Assembly (NCBI GenBank): GCA_012735585.1
Contig: JAAYGX010000042.1
Coordinates: 1-56,548 of the forward strand
DNA length: 56,548 nucleotides
Direction: 5' to 3'
DNA from: Tissierella sp.
GTDB taxonomy: Bacteria > Bacillota > Clostridia > Tissierellales > Tissierellaceae
Position 1 is the first letter of the stretch. Every line of letters begins with the position of its first letter. A model generated the notes under the pieces. The model was not told the DNA's origin, searched no databases, and worked only from the letters and a program-made list of their open reading frames with translations. Positions 8,177 to 16,583 of this stretch are shown here, one piece after another. A program made the position numbers and the translations under genes.

Positions 8177-8941
8177 ATGGCAAAAAGATTTCATGATAAG
8201 GTTGTTCTTATAACAGGAGGTTCTGGTGGAATCGGACAAGCAACTGCTAAACTTTTCTTAGAAGAAGGTGCTGAAGTTGCTATTGTTGGAACAAGCGATG
8301 AAAAACTAGCAAAAGCAAAAGAGGCATTAGGTAATGTTCTGACTATAAAGGCAGATGTAGCCAATGAAGAGGATGTTAAAAATTATGTAGACAAGACAAT
8401 GGAAGAGTATGGTAGAATTGATGTTTTTTTTAATAATGCAGGTATTGAAGGCAAGGTTAAACCACTTACTGAGCAAAGTGTAGAAGATTTTAAAAAGGTT
8501 TTAGACATAAATGTCATAGGCGTATTTCTTGGACTTAAATATGTAATTCCAGTTATGGCAAAACAAAAATCAGGTAGCATTATAAATACATCATCAGTGG
8601 CAGGCCTAATGGGTAGCCCTGGAGTATCTCCTTATGTTGCTTCTAAACATGCAGTAATAGGTATCACAAAAACAGCTGCGTTGGAAGTAGCAAAGGACAA
8701 TATTAGGGTAAATTCTATACACCCATCTCCAGTAGAGACTAGAATGATGAGATCACTAGAGGAAGGATTTAATCCAGAAGATGCTGCTGGGGTTAAAAAA
8801 GCACAAGAAGCAGCAATTCCACTGGGAAGATATGGTGAACCAGATGAGATAGGAAAATTAGTTCTTTTCCTAGGATCAGATGATAGCAAATTTATTACTG
8901 GAGCACAATATGTAATAGATGGAGGCCTAAGGGCACAATAA
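8177..8941 (+). CDS. Short-chain dehydrogenase/reductase (SDR)
   Basis: 254 residues, standard classical-SDR length. Seen: nucleotide-binding TGGSGGIG (residues ~13-20), NNAG (~89), catalytic Ser in INTSSVAG (~140), YVASK with Tyr and Lys (~155-159), and the closing ITGAQYVIDGG. A small residue-rich region after the second beta strand (VGTSDEK) has no Arg for the 2'-phosphate, which leans to NAD(H), although this is weak. Similar proteins are annotated as glucose 1-dehydrogenase or 3-oxoacyl-ACP reductase; no fatty-acid genes are nearby, so the substrate stays open. Ribosome binding site AAAGGAGTG precedes ATG. Single-gene transcript ending at 8955-9003. Confidence 0.9.
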   Translation: MAKRFHDKVVLITGGSGGIGQATAKLFLEEGAEVAIVGTSDEKLAKAKEALGNVLTIKADVANEEDVKNYVDKTMEEYGRIDVFFNNAGIEGKVKPLTEQSVEDFKKVLDINVIGVFLGLKYVIPVMAKQKSGSIINTSSVAGLMGSPGVSPYVASKHAVIGITKTAALEVAKDNIRVNSIHPSPVETRMMRSLEEGFNPEDAAGVKKAQEAAIPLGRYGEPDEIGKLVLFLGSDDSKFITGAQYVIDGGLRAQ

Positions 8942-8954
8942 ATATTATAAAGTA

Positions 8955-9003
8955 AAGGCTGTTGCAAGATTAGATATGATAAATCTTTGCAACAGTCTTT
9001 TTA
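8955..9003 (+). terminator. Rho-independent terminator
   Basis: A long stem (CTGTTGCAAGATT / AATCTTTGCAACAG, one mismatch) with a 10-nt loop is followed by TCTTTTTAG. It ends the SDR transcript. Confidence 0.85.
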
Positions 9004-9159
9004 GTATATTCCTATTTATAGTAATTCATAAGTATGTTATTATATATAAGACAACCTAAATACTTAATTTGCCATTTATAGTACATAGGACTATCAAATA
9101 TGACTTAATATGAGAATAGTCCAACAAATTGTGGAAAGTATATATACAGAGGTGATGGT

Positions 9160-9525
9160 ATGTATCATCATGATTGGCTTATGCGACAAATAAATACTAT
9201 GATTCAATTGCTTGGAAGAATTTTATTTAAAAAGGACAATGTGAAATTCAATATTCAAGATGAAAGTAATTCAACTGAAATCCAGCTTTTATACGAAAAT
9301 CTTCTTGGCTTAATTAATGAGGGAAAAATCAATGAGGCAGAGGATTTATTATTTGAAAATATATCTGTAGATGATTTAATTTATATGAAAGTAGCTTTGG
9401 ATTTCTATGATAGATTGAATCGATTAGATGAGGACGAATTAGAAAATGCTGATTTTAGTCGTGATGAGATAAGGTCTGGACTAGAAGATGTAATGGATCT
9501 ATATAGCATAAGGATATCTATATAG
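9160..9525 (+). CDS. DUF6483-type helical protein
   Basis: 121 residues, acidic and all-helical by composition. The opening HDWLMRQINTMIQLLGRILF and the tetratricopeptide-like LLGLINEGKINEAEDLLFENI are typical of the DUF6483 family, small cytoplasmic proteins of unknown function common in clostridia. AGAGGTGA lies 6 nt before ATG 9160. It stands about 100 bp upstream of the cobalamin-binding protein, with no obvious terminator between, so co-transcription is possible. Confidence 0.7.
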   Translation: MYHHDWLMRQINTMIQLLGRILFKKDNVKFNIQDESNSTEIQLLYENLLGLINEGKINEAEDLLFENISVDDLIYMKVALDFYDRLNRLDEDELENADFSRDEIRSGLEDVMDLYSIRISI

Positions 9526-9622
9526 AAATAACCAAGACACTGGTTACTATACTTTTCTATAGGGTATAATTATATTTAGGTAGATTGAGGAATAATTGAA
9601 ATAACTTAGGAGGTGGCGGCGT

Positions 9623-11539
9623 ATGGCTGTAAATAAAGATATTTATGGATTTATAAAGCCAGCATTAGATGCACATACAATGGGAGTAAATACAGCTGCA
9701 GAATTATTAAGAGATTGCGGATATGATGTTTTAGTCGCAGATGAAACGATCTCAAAAGCAATTAGCGAGTACAAGTCTGAAGCAAGTAGAAAGAAAGTAG
9801 TAGAATGGATAATAAGTAATAATATTACTAGTGTGGGAATTAGCTATAGATTGGATAAAGATGATGCTGTCAATATGGTAGGCTATCTACTTGAAGAACT
9901 GAAATCAAATAATCTATTATCATACCAAGATGGATCAATCAAATCAATTTCTTTTGCTGGTCTTCCAGTTTCATGTGAAGCAATCGAAAAGGAATTTGAT
10001 GGTTTTGTTTCAACATATATGGGTGGGGAGTCAGCCCATGATACACTTGTACAACTAGGTGTACCTGAAGATAAGATTCCAATGGATATAAAAGAAGGTA
10101 GTAAGTATGACGATTCATTATTGCAATTTGGAAAGGAAATAATCGACTCCCAGGAATATTCTAAGTTTATGCCTATAGATCGTTCAGCTTATAATGATTA
10201 TGGGACTAGAAATGATACTGTAGTAAAAAGAATAGATGCAAATATGAATAAGGATTTTGCACCTCTTATGAGAGCTCACGTGGGTCCGTATTCATCCTTA
10301 GTTTCTAGGGAAGAAAATGTAAAGGAGTTTATATCCTGGGTTAAAACTTTAGGAAGTACAAAATTCCTGGATATAATATCCATAGGTAGTTCTCAATTAA
10401 CTCAATCAAACTTCGGTGAAGATTGGGGAGATAGACCGAATGGTGGTGGAGTTCCTGTCAATTCTGCTGAAGAATATAGACAGATTTGGGAAGCAGCAAG
10501 ACCTCTATTATTGAGAACCTATGCTGGAACAAAGGATATTCCAACATTAGCAAAGATGCATGAAGAAACCCTAAATATTTCTTGGCATGCTTTATCATTA
10601 TGGTGGTTTAACAAGCTTGACAATAGGGGACCCTATGATTTATATACAAGTCTAACTCAACATATAGATACTATCAAATATATTTCAACAACAAACAAGC
10701 CCTTTGAGGCCAACGTATCTCATCACTTTGCATTCCGTGGTGCAGATGATGTAACATATATTGTTTCTGCTTATTTAGCAGCTAAACTAGCAAAGAAACT
10801 AGGTATCAAAACATATATATTACAAAACATGTTAAATACACCAAGACTTACTTGGGGAATTCAAGACTTAGCTAAATCAAGAGCCTTGCTTAAATTAGTT
10901 GGAGAACTACAAGATCCTAACTTTAGAGTACTATTACAACCAAGAGCTGGACTAGACTATTTCAAACCAGATCTGTATGAGGCTAGAATTCAACTAGCAG
11001 CAGTATCTGCTTTAATGGATGATATAGATCCACACAATGAAATGAGTCCACCAATAATTCACGTTGTAAGTTATTCAGAGGCATCACATTTGGCTACTCC
11101 TGAAATAATAAATGAAAGTATTCAGATTACACAACATTCTATTAAGAAATATAGAAGTTTAAGAAGAAAAGGCAATGTAGATGATATGAGTAAAAATGCT
11201 GATATCCATCAAAGAATGAATGAATTATTCAATAGTGCAAAGGTAATTATAAATGCTATTGAATCAAGTATTGAAAATCCATATTCACCTGAAGGGTTCT
11301 ATAAGATTTATGCAGCAGGATTCTTACCAACTCCTTACCTATGGGGTGAAGTAGACGAGTTTAAACATGCTACAGAATTGAAAACAAAACCTGTAAGAGG
11401 TGGGCTAAAAGTAGTAGACAAAAATGGTAATCCACTTAAAGCTGAAGAGGTGGCAGGAATTGCCAAGTCAAACTTATCTGATGCAGAGTATAACTTAAGC
11501 CAAAGGACTATGAAGAACTTAAAGGATATAAAATTATAG
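9623..11539 (+). CDS. Cobalamin-binding protein, probable uncharacterised B12-dependent mutase
   Basis: 638 residues. The first ~150 form a B12-binding Rossmann domain: DAHTMG (residues 16-21) fits DxHxxG, whose His replaces the lower cobalt ligand; VGISYRLD (~71-78) and the GG of STYMGGES (~134) fit the SxL and GG elements. From ~210 to 530 a barrel-like part carries strongly patterned segments (DIISIGSSQL, NVSHHFAFRG, YILQNMLNTP, VLLQPRAGLD, IIHVVSYSEA). This one-chain order, B12 domain first, differs from methylmalonyl-CoA mutase, and none of the PLP-lysine or CoA-mutase signatures is apparent. No mutase chaperone or partner subunit is adjacent; glutaminase follows 140 bp later after a terminator. 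I infer an adenosylcobalamin carbon-skeleton mutase related to glutamate mutase, substrate unknown. TAGGAGGTG fixes the start. Confidence 0.7.
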   Translation: MAVNKDIYGFIKPALDAHTMGVNTAAELLRDCGYDVLVADETISKAISEYKSEASRKKVVEWIISNNITSVGISYRLDKDDAVNMVGYLLEELKSNNLLSYQDGSIKSISFAGLPVSCEAIEKEFDGFVSTYMGGESAHDTLVQLGVPEDKIPMDIKEGSKYDDSLLQFGKEIIDSQEYSKFMPIDRSAYNDYGTRNDTVVKRIDANMNKDFAPLMRAHVGPYSSLVSREENVKEFISWVKTLGSTKFLDIISIGSSQLTQSNFGEDWGDRPNGGGVPVNSAEEYRQIWEAARPLLLRTYAGTKDIPTLAKMHEETLNISWHALSLWWFNKLDNRGPYDLYTSLTQHIDTIKYISTTNKPFEANVSHHFAFRGADDVTYIVSAYLAAKLAKKLGIKTYILQNMLNTPRLTWGIQDLAKSRALLKLVGELQDPNFRVLLQPRAGLDYFKPDLYEARIQLAAVSALMDDIDPHNEMSPPIIHVVSYSEASHLATPEIINESIQITQHSIKKYRSLRRKGNVDDMSKNADIHQRMNELFNSAKVIINAIESSIENPYSPEGFYKIYAAGFLPTPYLWGEVDEFKHATELKTKPVRGGLKVVDKNGNPLKAEEVAGIAKSNLSDAEYNLSQRTMKNLKDIKL

Positions 11540-11546
11540 AAAATTT

Positions 11547-11586
11547 AAATGCCCTAGAATTCAATAATAATTCTAGGGCATTGTTT
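11547..11586 (+). terminator. Rho-independent terminator
   Basis: A perfect 14-bp stem (AATGCCCTAGAATT / AATTCTAGGGCATT) with a 7-nt loop, then TGTTTAT. It ends the cobalamin-protein transcript and separates it from glsA. Confidence 0.85.
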
Positions 11587-11682
11587 ATACTTTAAATATT
11601 GATACTATTTAAAAAATTTGTTAGAGTAAGAGTATATCAAATGTAAGAAAACAAAGAACATACCAAGGGAGGAATAGATTTG

Positions 11683-12597
11683 ATGAAGCAGCTTTTAGAT
11701 AGAATAATTGAAGAAAATAGATACTTGACAGAATTAGGAAAGGTAGCAGACTATATACCAGCTTTAAGCACTGCAAACCCTGATGATATTGGGGTTTGTT
11801 ATATAGATGAAAAAAACAATCTATATAAAAGTGGGGCATATAATACAAAATTTACCATTCAAAGTATATCTAAGATACTGACCTTAACTCTCGCTATAAT
11901 GGATAATGGATTGGATAGAGTGTTTGAGAAAGTTGGAGTAGAAGGCACAGATGAACCTTTCAACTCATTTGTTAAATTAGATTCGCCAAATGTTACAAAA
12001 CCTGCAAACCCAATGATAAATGCAGGGGCTATTGTAGTAACATCATTAATTAAAGGAGATAGCTCCAATAGATTTCAAAGGATACTTGACTTCATTAGAT
12101 TGGTTACTGATAATGATAGTATAGGATATAGTGAAGAGGTTTATTTGTCAGAAAAAACTACTGGAAGTAGAAACCGTGCTATGGCTTATTTAATGAGCAA
12201 TAAGGGAATTTTAGATGGAGATGTTGAAGATATTTTAGATACATATTTCAAACAATGTTCAATAGAGATTGATGTGGTAGATCTGGCTAAAATAGGCAAA
12301 TTTATTTCAGAAGGATGCAAAGGACTTGAATTATCAGATGTTAGCAAAAAAGAACTTACAATCTTATTAAAGGGTATACTTTTGACTAGTGGTATGTACG
12401 ATTATAGCGGTAGATATGCGATTGAGGTAGGTATACCTACGAAGTCTGGGGTGAGTGGAGGTCTTATGGGAGTAGTTCCAGGGAATAGAGGGATAGGGAT
12501 TTATAGTCCATCTTTAGATATTCATGGTAATTCCATAGCAGGATTAGGAATAATAAAATCTTTATCTAAAGAGTTAAACTTAAATATATTTAACTGA
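11683..12597 (+). CDS. glsA: Glutaminase
   Basis: Hydrolyses glutamine to glutamate and ammonia. 304 residues, the usual length of the beta-lactamase-like glutaminase family. Catalytic SxxK is S61-I-S-K64 (FTIQSISKIL); other family blocks seen are NPMINAGAI, ANR-like GSRNRAMAYLM, and the C-terminal PTKSGVSGGLMGVVPGNRGIGIYSPSLD. ATG 11683 is preferred over TTG 11680 because GGAGGA lies about 10 nt upstream. No GlnL-type direct repeat (TTTTGT-N4-TTTTGT) is visible in the 90 bp ahead of the gene. The product would feed intracellular glutamate, linking it to the GltS/GlnK-GlnL cluster at 30-34 kb. Confidence 0.95.
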   Translation: MKQLLDRIIEENRYLTELGKVADYIPALSTANPDDIGVCYIDEKNNLYKSGAYNTKFTIQSISKILTLTLAIMDNGLDRVFEKVGVEGTDEPFNSFVKLDSPNVTKPANPMINAGAIVVTSLIKGDSSNRFQRILDFIRLVTDNDSIGYSEEVYLSEKTTGSRNRAMAYLMSNKGILDGDVEDILDTYFKQCSIEIDVVDLAKIGKFISEGCKGLELSDVSKKELTILLKGILLTSGMYDYSGRYAIEVGIPTKSGVSGGLMGVVPGNRGIGIYSPSLDIHGNSIAGLGIIKSLSKELNLNIFN

Positions 12598-12687
12598 AAA
12601 TTTTACCATTTTAATCTTGGATATTGTATAATACTAAATAAGTAAATAAATTCGGTAAACTTAATAAGACTGCAAAGGATGATAACT

Positions 12688-13329
12688 ATGTATATAAGTG
12701 AATTAACTTTTGATGACTTTATAGAAATAGAGATTTTACGAGAAGATATTGAAAATGGAAATGAAATAAAAATCAATACAAAAGTAGACAGTATAGATAA
12801 TGAAGTGCTAAAAGCGGTAATACCAGATAATTTGAGGAGATTACCAGATATAACTGAGATCTTTGTTTATTATAGAACAGAAGGGAAATGCAAGAGATGG
12901 ATATGTAAATTAGAAGGTTTTGAAAGAAGCAATCAACTTTCTATAATTGTATTATCTTGTAATTCAAAATCGGAAGATGTAAATAATAGGGAAGCTTATA
13001 GAGTATCATATGGTAAGGATATTGAATATGAATTCAATGAAAAGAAAATGGAGGGACGCTTAAAAGATATAAGTGTAACAGGTATGGGCCTTTATACTAA
13101 CGGAAAACACGAATTTGGTGACAAAATAAGTCTAGTGTTAGAGGATCTAGACTATGAGCTGGAATTAGAAGGACATGTGGTTAGAGATGAAGAACAAAGA
13201 CTAGGCTTATTTAAATATTTGTATGGAATCAAAATGAATGAAAAAACTGAGATAGAAAGAGAAGAGGTCATGAGCTACATATTTAAGAAACAGCTAGAAA
13301 TAATAAGAGAAAGAAAAAGACCAAATTAG
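12688..13329 (+). CDS. PilZ-domain c-di-GMP receptor (YcgR-like)
   Basis: 213 residues in two parts: an N-terminal YcgR_2-like beta domain (about 1-95, GNEIKINTKVDSID) and a PilZ domain (about 100-210). The c-di-GMP binding motifs are present: RxxxR as REAYR and (D/N)xSxxG as DISVTG. Proteins of this layout bind cyclic di-GMP and adjust flagellar rotation or polysaccharide synthesis in the cytoplasm. AAAGGA overlaps ATG 12679, so ATG 12688 is the likelier start. No flagellar or cyclase genes are in the window. Transcribed alone, ending at the hairpin at 13371. Confidence 0.88.
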   Translation: MYISELTFDDFIEIEILREDIENGNEIKINTKVDSIDNEVLKAVIPDNLRRLPDITEIFVYYRTEGKCKRWICKLEGFERSNQLSIIVLSCNSKSEDVNNREAYRVSYGKDIEYEFNEKKMEGRLKDISVTGMGLYTNGKHEFGDKISLVLEDLDYELELEGHVVRDEEQRLGLFKYLYGIKMNEKTEIEREEVMSYIFKKQLEIIRERKRPN

Positions 13330-13370
13330 TAAAAGTTTACAAGTGTTTTACACCTGGTTTCCACAGTGTA

Positions 13371-13407
13371 AAGTATATCTATCAGAATCTTAGATATACT
13401 TTTTTTA
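13371..13407 (+). terminator. Rho-independent terminator
   Basis: An 11-bp stem AAGTATATCTA / TAGATATACTT with a 9-nt loop runs straight into seven T. Ends the PilZ transcript. Confidence 0.8.
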
Positions 13408-13504
13408 TTTTTTGAGGATATATAAATAAATTAATAATTATCAAAAATATGTACTTTTATGATATATTTACTGTATAGTACCCTTTGTAAAAGGAGGTTA
13501 GACA

Positions 13505-14221
13505 ATGTTTAGAATAGCGATTTGTGATGATGATAAGATAATAGGCTCTAATATAGAAAATATCTTACTGAAATATACGAAAAGAGCATGTATTGAAGTC
13601 AATATTAGTGTTTTTTATTCAGGAGAAGAATTATATAGATATATAGATTCGGGCCATGGCTTTGATTTAATATATTTAGATATTGAAATGGACTCAATGA
13701 ATGGGCTGGAAGTAGGAAAGAATATAAGAAATACTTTAAAGGATCATAAAACAGAAATCGTCTACATTTCTGCTAAAGATGAGTATGATAGACAATTATT
13801 TGCAATACAGCCACTACATTTTATTCCAAAGCCTATTGATACTCATATGCTAATAGAAACTCTTAAGCTGGCTATGTTAAGAGCAGATAAATTTGGAGGG
13901 ATATTTACATATAGAAAGAAAGCTGAAACATACAAGATACCAATAAAAGATATTATATATTTTGAAAGTATCAATCGTGAAATAAGAATTATAGCTAACA
14001 ATGTTGAAGATACTTTTTATGGGACGATACAGGAAGTTATTGATGAAGTTGCAAAATATGAATTTATTAGGATTCATAGGTCTTATGTTGTCAATTATCT
14101 GCACATATCTAGATTTAAATATGATGAAGTTATTATGTCAAATGGTATAGGGTTGCCTATCAGCCAATCAAGAAGAAAAGAGATCAGAGAAATACAATTA
14201 AGTATAGAACAGGAGGAATGA
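13505..14221 (+). CDS. LytTR-family response regulator (AgrA-like)
   Basis: 238 residues: receiver domain (1-~120) with the acidic pair in ICDDDK, phospho-acceptor Asp in YLDIEMDSMNG (~57), Ser/Thr in VYISAKDE and Lys in FIPKPID; then a LytTR DNA-binding domain (~135-235) with IPIKDIIYFESINREIRI and FIRIHRSYVVNYLHI. LytTR regulators bind pairs of 9-bp direct repeats one or two helical turns apart. AAAGGAGG lies 8 nt before ATG. The kinase gene follows 3 nt after the stop. Neither AgrB nor a peptide precursor is visible, so the signal is unknown. Confidence 0.92.
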   Translation: MFRIAICDDDKIIGSNIENILLKYTKRACIEVNISVFYSGEELYRYIDSGHGFDLIYLDIEMDSMNGLEVGKNIRNTLKDHKTEIVYISAKDEYDRQLFAIQPLHFIPKPIDTHMLIETLKLAMLRADKFGGIFTYRKKAETYKIPIKDIIYFESINREIRIIANNVEDTFYGTIQEVIDEVAKYEFIRIHRSYVVNYLHISRFKYDEVIMSNGIGLPISQSRRKEIREIQLSIEQEE

Positions 14222-14224
14222 TGA

Positions 14225-15505
14225 GTGAACCTTCATACCTATGATATAGTTTATATATTAGGAAATATCTTTATGACTTATGTTGTCTATCGATTTATGA
14301 GTGTATTTTATGAAGAAGAAAATACAGGCAGAAAAGTAGAATTGATGTCATATGCTCTTTATTTTATCGTTATTAATGCTTTACATTTGTTTGTGAAGAT
14401 TCCCATAATAAATCTAGTTGCAAATCTAGGTCTTTTTTTTATCATAACTTTAAATTACAAAAGTAGTATTCAAAAAAGGATATTAACAACTGTATTAATT
14501 TACCTTACATTGATGTGTATTGAGCTTATAATTGTTTTGACATCGGGGTATTTTAGATTAGATATTTTGGTAAAAAATTACTACGAATCTATTTTGGGAA
14601 TTATTATAGTGAGGGTAATTTCATATATTGTGGTCCTTATTATTGAAAATTATAAGAACATTCGACAAGGAGATATTGTCCCTAATATCTATTGGCTTTG
14701 CATAGTTACAATACCCATAGGAACATTATATCTATTGATTACAATATTTATGGATGATAGTCCTACAGTTACAACTATATTTATAACGACAGCATTAGTT
14801 CTAATTATTAACTTTGGAACATTTTATTTATACGACGAAATTTCAAAAATGCTATCAGACAATTTAGATCAGATACTCATGAAGCAGCAGAATGCATATT
14901 ATGAAAAGCAGTTTGAACTAATGAAAGCATCTTTAAAGGCCACTAAAGCTATAAAACATGATTTAAGAAATCATATGACTTCTCTATATATTTTAGCAGA
15001 AGAAGGTAAAAAGGAAGAACTACTAGAGCATTTATCTGAGGTTGTTCAAGTTATTGACCGAAAGGAAGAATATGCATCTACAGGAAATGTTGTTATAGAT
15101 AGTATTATCAACTTTAAGCTACAAGAGGCAGAAGCTGAAAATATAATTGTAACTTTAGACCTAAACATTCCGAAAAACCTAGAATTTCCGACTTTTGATA
15201 TGACAATTATTTTGGGGAATTTATTGGATAATGCTCTAAACGCAGTACGAAAACTAGAAGAAAATAGATACATAAAATTGAAGCTAAAATACACAAAAGG
15301 ACGATTGATTTTGAAAATGGAGAACTCTTTCAATGGTGAAATTGTTGTGAAAGAAGGGGCTATAGTGACTTCTAATAGGGACAAGATAAACCACGGTATA
15401 GGACTGGAGAGTGTGAAGGGAGTATTAGAAAAATATAATGGAACCATTGAATTTGAATATAATAACAGCAAATTTTATACTGCGCTATTAATGTATTTGG
15501 AATAA
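14225..15505 (+). CDS. GHKL sensor histidine kinase (AgrC-like)
   Basis: 426 residues. Six or seven membrane segments fill residues ~5-200, then a dimerisation helix with KHDLRNHMTSL carrying the phosphorylated His (~240), and an HATPase_c_5 domain with the N box LGNLLDNALNA and G box HGIGLESVKGVLEKYNG. This is the multi-pass AgrC/ComD type, which normally senses a secreted peptide. GTG 14225 is the start (AGGAGG 8 nt upstream); the ATG just before it is out of frame. It pairs with the LytTR regulator directly upstream. The G2/F region is short but complete. Confidence 0.92.
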   Translation: MNLHTYDIVYILGNIFMTYVVYRFMSVFYEEENTGRKVELMSYALYFIVINALHLFVKIPIINLVANLGLFFIITLNYKSSIQKRILTTVLIYLTLMCIELIIVLTSGYFRLDILVKNYYESILGIIIVRVISYIVVLIIENYKNIRQGDIVPNIYWLCIVTIPIGTLYLLITIFMDDSPTVTTIFITTALVLIINFGTFYLYDEISKMLSDNLDQILMKQQNAYYEKQFELMKASLKATKAIKHDLRNHMTSLYILAEEGKKEELLEHLSEVVQVIDRKEEYASTGNVVIDSIINFKLQEAEAENIIVTLDLNIPKNLEFPTFDMTIILGNLLDNALNAVRKLEENRYIKLKLKYTKGRLILKMENSFNGEIVVKEGAIVTSNRDKINHGIGLESVKGVLEKYNGTIEFEYNNSKFYTALLMYLE

Positions 15506-15541
15506 TAGATTTTCCATGGTTTATAAAATCCAACAACTTTA

Positions 15542-15606
15542 GTTCACTACATTTTTATATATGGTTCACTACAATTTCCCGCATAGAAAAATTGAGCTGA
15601 TATAAT
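15542..15606 (+). promoter_or_regulatory. Candidate LytTR-controlled promoter with two 22-bp-spaced direct repeats
   Basis: GTTCACTACA occurs at 15542-15551 and again at 15564-15573, exactly 22 bp start to start, the two-helical-turn spacing known for LytTR sites. A TATAAT -10 follows at 15601-15606, and the position 17 bp upstream of it (15578-15583) has no -35 match. The proximal repeat therefore ends 4 bp from the -35 slot, the arrangement of an activator-dependent promoter. The adjacent LytTR regulator is the obvious candidate. Confidence 0.6.
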
Positions 15607-15639
15607 ATTAGGGATAAATGTATAAAGTGGAGGGACATC

Positions 15640-16041
15640 ATGGATAGGTTTAAATTATATTTTAAAAATCATCAAAAAATAGCTAGAGCATTTATGTTAT
15701 TGTATATAATATTTGTAGGGTGCTTTGTATTTCCATTTGGAAATGAAGTATTTCCTTTTGATTTTATGAAGGCATATCTAGTGATTGTGTCTTATGGCGT
15801 TATTGGACTAGGATTTACAGGGCTTTATGGAATAAATCAAGAAAAATTTGTATATATAGTAAGTTTGATATTAACTGGATTAGGAATGATTTGCAGATAT
15901 ATCTTAGAATATGGAGAGATTTCAAATGCAATGAATTTTACACTTTTTAATATAGTTTCTTATATTGTGGTAATACCATTTTTTATAGTGATTGCTTATC
16001 ATTTTATTGCTAGATATTTGATGAAATGGAGCAATGAATAA
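15640..16041 (+). CDS. Four-helix membrane protein, probable LytTR target
   Basis: 133 residues with four hydrophobic segments (about 17-35, 44-64, 70-90, 103-125) and basic ends (FKLYFKNHQK, ARYLMKW). GTGGAGGGA gives a good ribosome binding site before ATG. No family recognised. Its promoter region carries the paired direct repeats described at 15542, so it is likely the output of the neighbouring LytTR system. Membrane location is secure, role unknown; an immunity or transport helper is one option. Confidence 0.65.
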   Translation: MDRFKLYFKNHQKIARAFMLLYIIFVGCFVFPFGNEVFPFDFMKAYLVIVSYGVIGLGFTGLYGINQEKFVYIVSLILTGLGMICRYILEYGEISNAMNFTLFNIVSYIVVIPFFIVIAYHFIARYLMKWSNE

Positions 16042-16108
16042 AAGATAGGGCTTTAATATGCAGTTGTAATTAAATGTGAAACAGGAAATATATAATTGGA
16101 GGAAATGT

Positions 16109-16341
16109 ATGGAGTTTGTTTTCGTATTAACCAAGTATAATGATGTATCATTTAAGCTGCAAGTAAGTAAGGCATTAGAAAAGATAAAGCTGCAATACAG
16201 CTATTTAACGAATATGAAAAAATTCCTACGGATAAAGTTACAGTTACCTTTAGTAATTATAAGGTCCAATTAATAGAAAATGCTGAAATTGGATATAGTG
16301 AAATAGAAAAAATTTTCATCACAGAGGATTGTTTATCTTAA
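16109..16341 (+). pseudogene. Small gene broken by a frameshift
   Basis: From ATG 16109 (TTGGAGG 6 nt upstream) the first frame gives MEFVFVLTKYNDVSFKLQVS and goes on to ALEKI. Around 16185-16192 the sensible reading moves to another frame, AAIQLFNEYEKIPTDKV and onward to IEKIFITEDCLS and a TAA at 16339-16341. Joined, the two halves make one charged, evenly composed protein of about 77 residues, whereas the unshifted frame degenerates into a basic, hydrophobic tail. No family recognised. The sequence between 16342 and 16505 shows no gene. Confidence 0.5.
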
Positions 16342-16505
16342 TTTGAAATGAAAGAATTACTATTTTACAAAAGAAGGATTTATCGTCTTGTAATGTGGAA
16401 GAGTTTATTAACTTTATTATATTCAAATCACACAATTTATTTCAAATAGTGTATACCATTTAATATTTGATTATTGGATATTATGAGCATTATCTTAGGA
16501 GGTAT

Positions 16506-16583
16506 ATGTCGTATCATTTATATTTTTTGCGCAATAGCAAAACAATTCTGCCAAGAAATACACTTAAGGGGGAGATGCTATGA
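16506..16583 (+). CDS. Possible 25-residue upstream ORF coupled to the next gene
   Basis: ATG 16506 opens a 25-codon frame (basic, aromatic start MSYHLYFLRN) whose TGA overlaps the next gene's start as ATGA at 16580-16583, the classic coupling arrangement. An AGGAGG sits upstream but only 3 nt from the ATG, which is too close for strong initiation. Could be a leader peptide or chance. Confidence 0.25.
   Translation: MSYHLYFLRNSKTILPRNTLKGEML

Noticed and set aside
9526-9622. Search for a cobalamin riboswitch ahead of the B12-binding protein
   Set aside because: The gap is under 100 nt and lacks a B12-box-like conserved core.
11583-11682. Search for a GlnL direct repeat ahead of glsA
   Set aside because: No TTTTGT-N4-TTTTGT or close variant on either strand in this gap.
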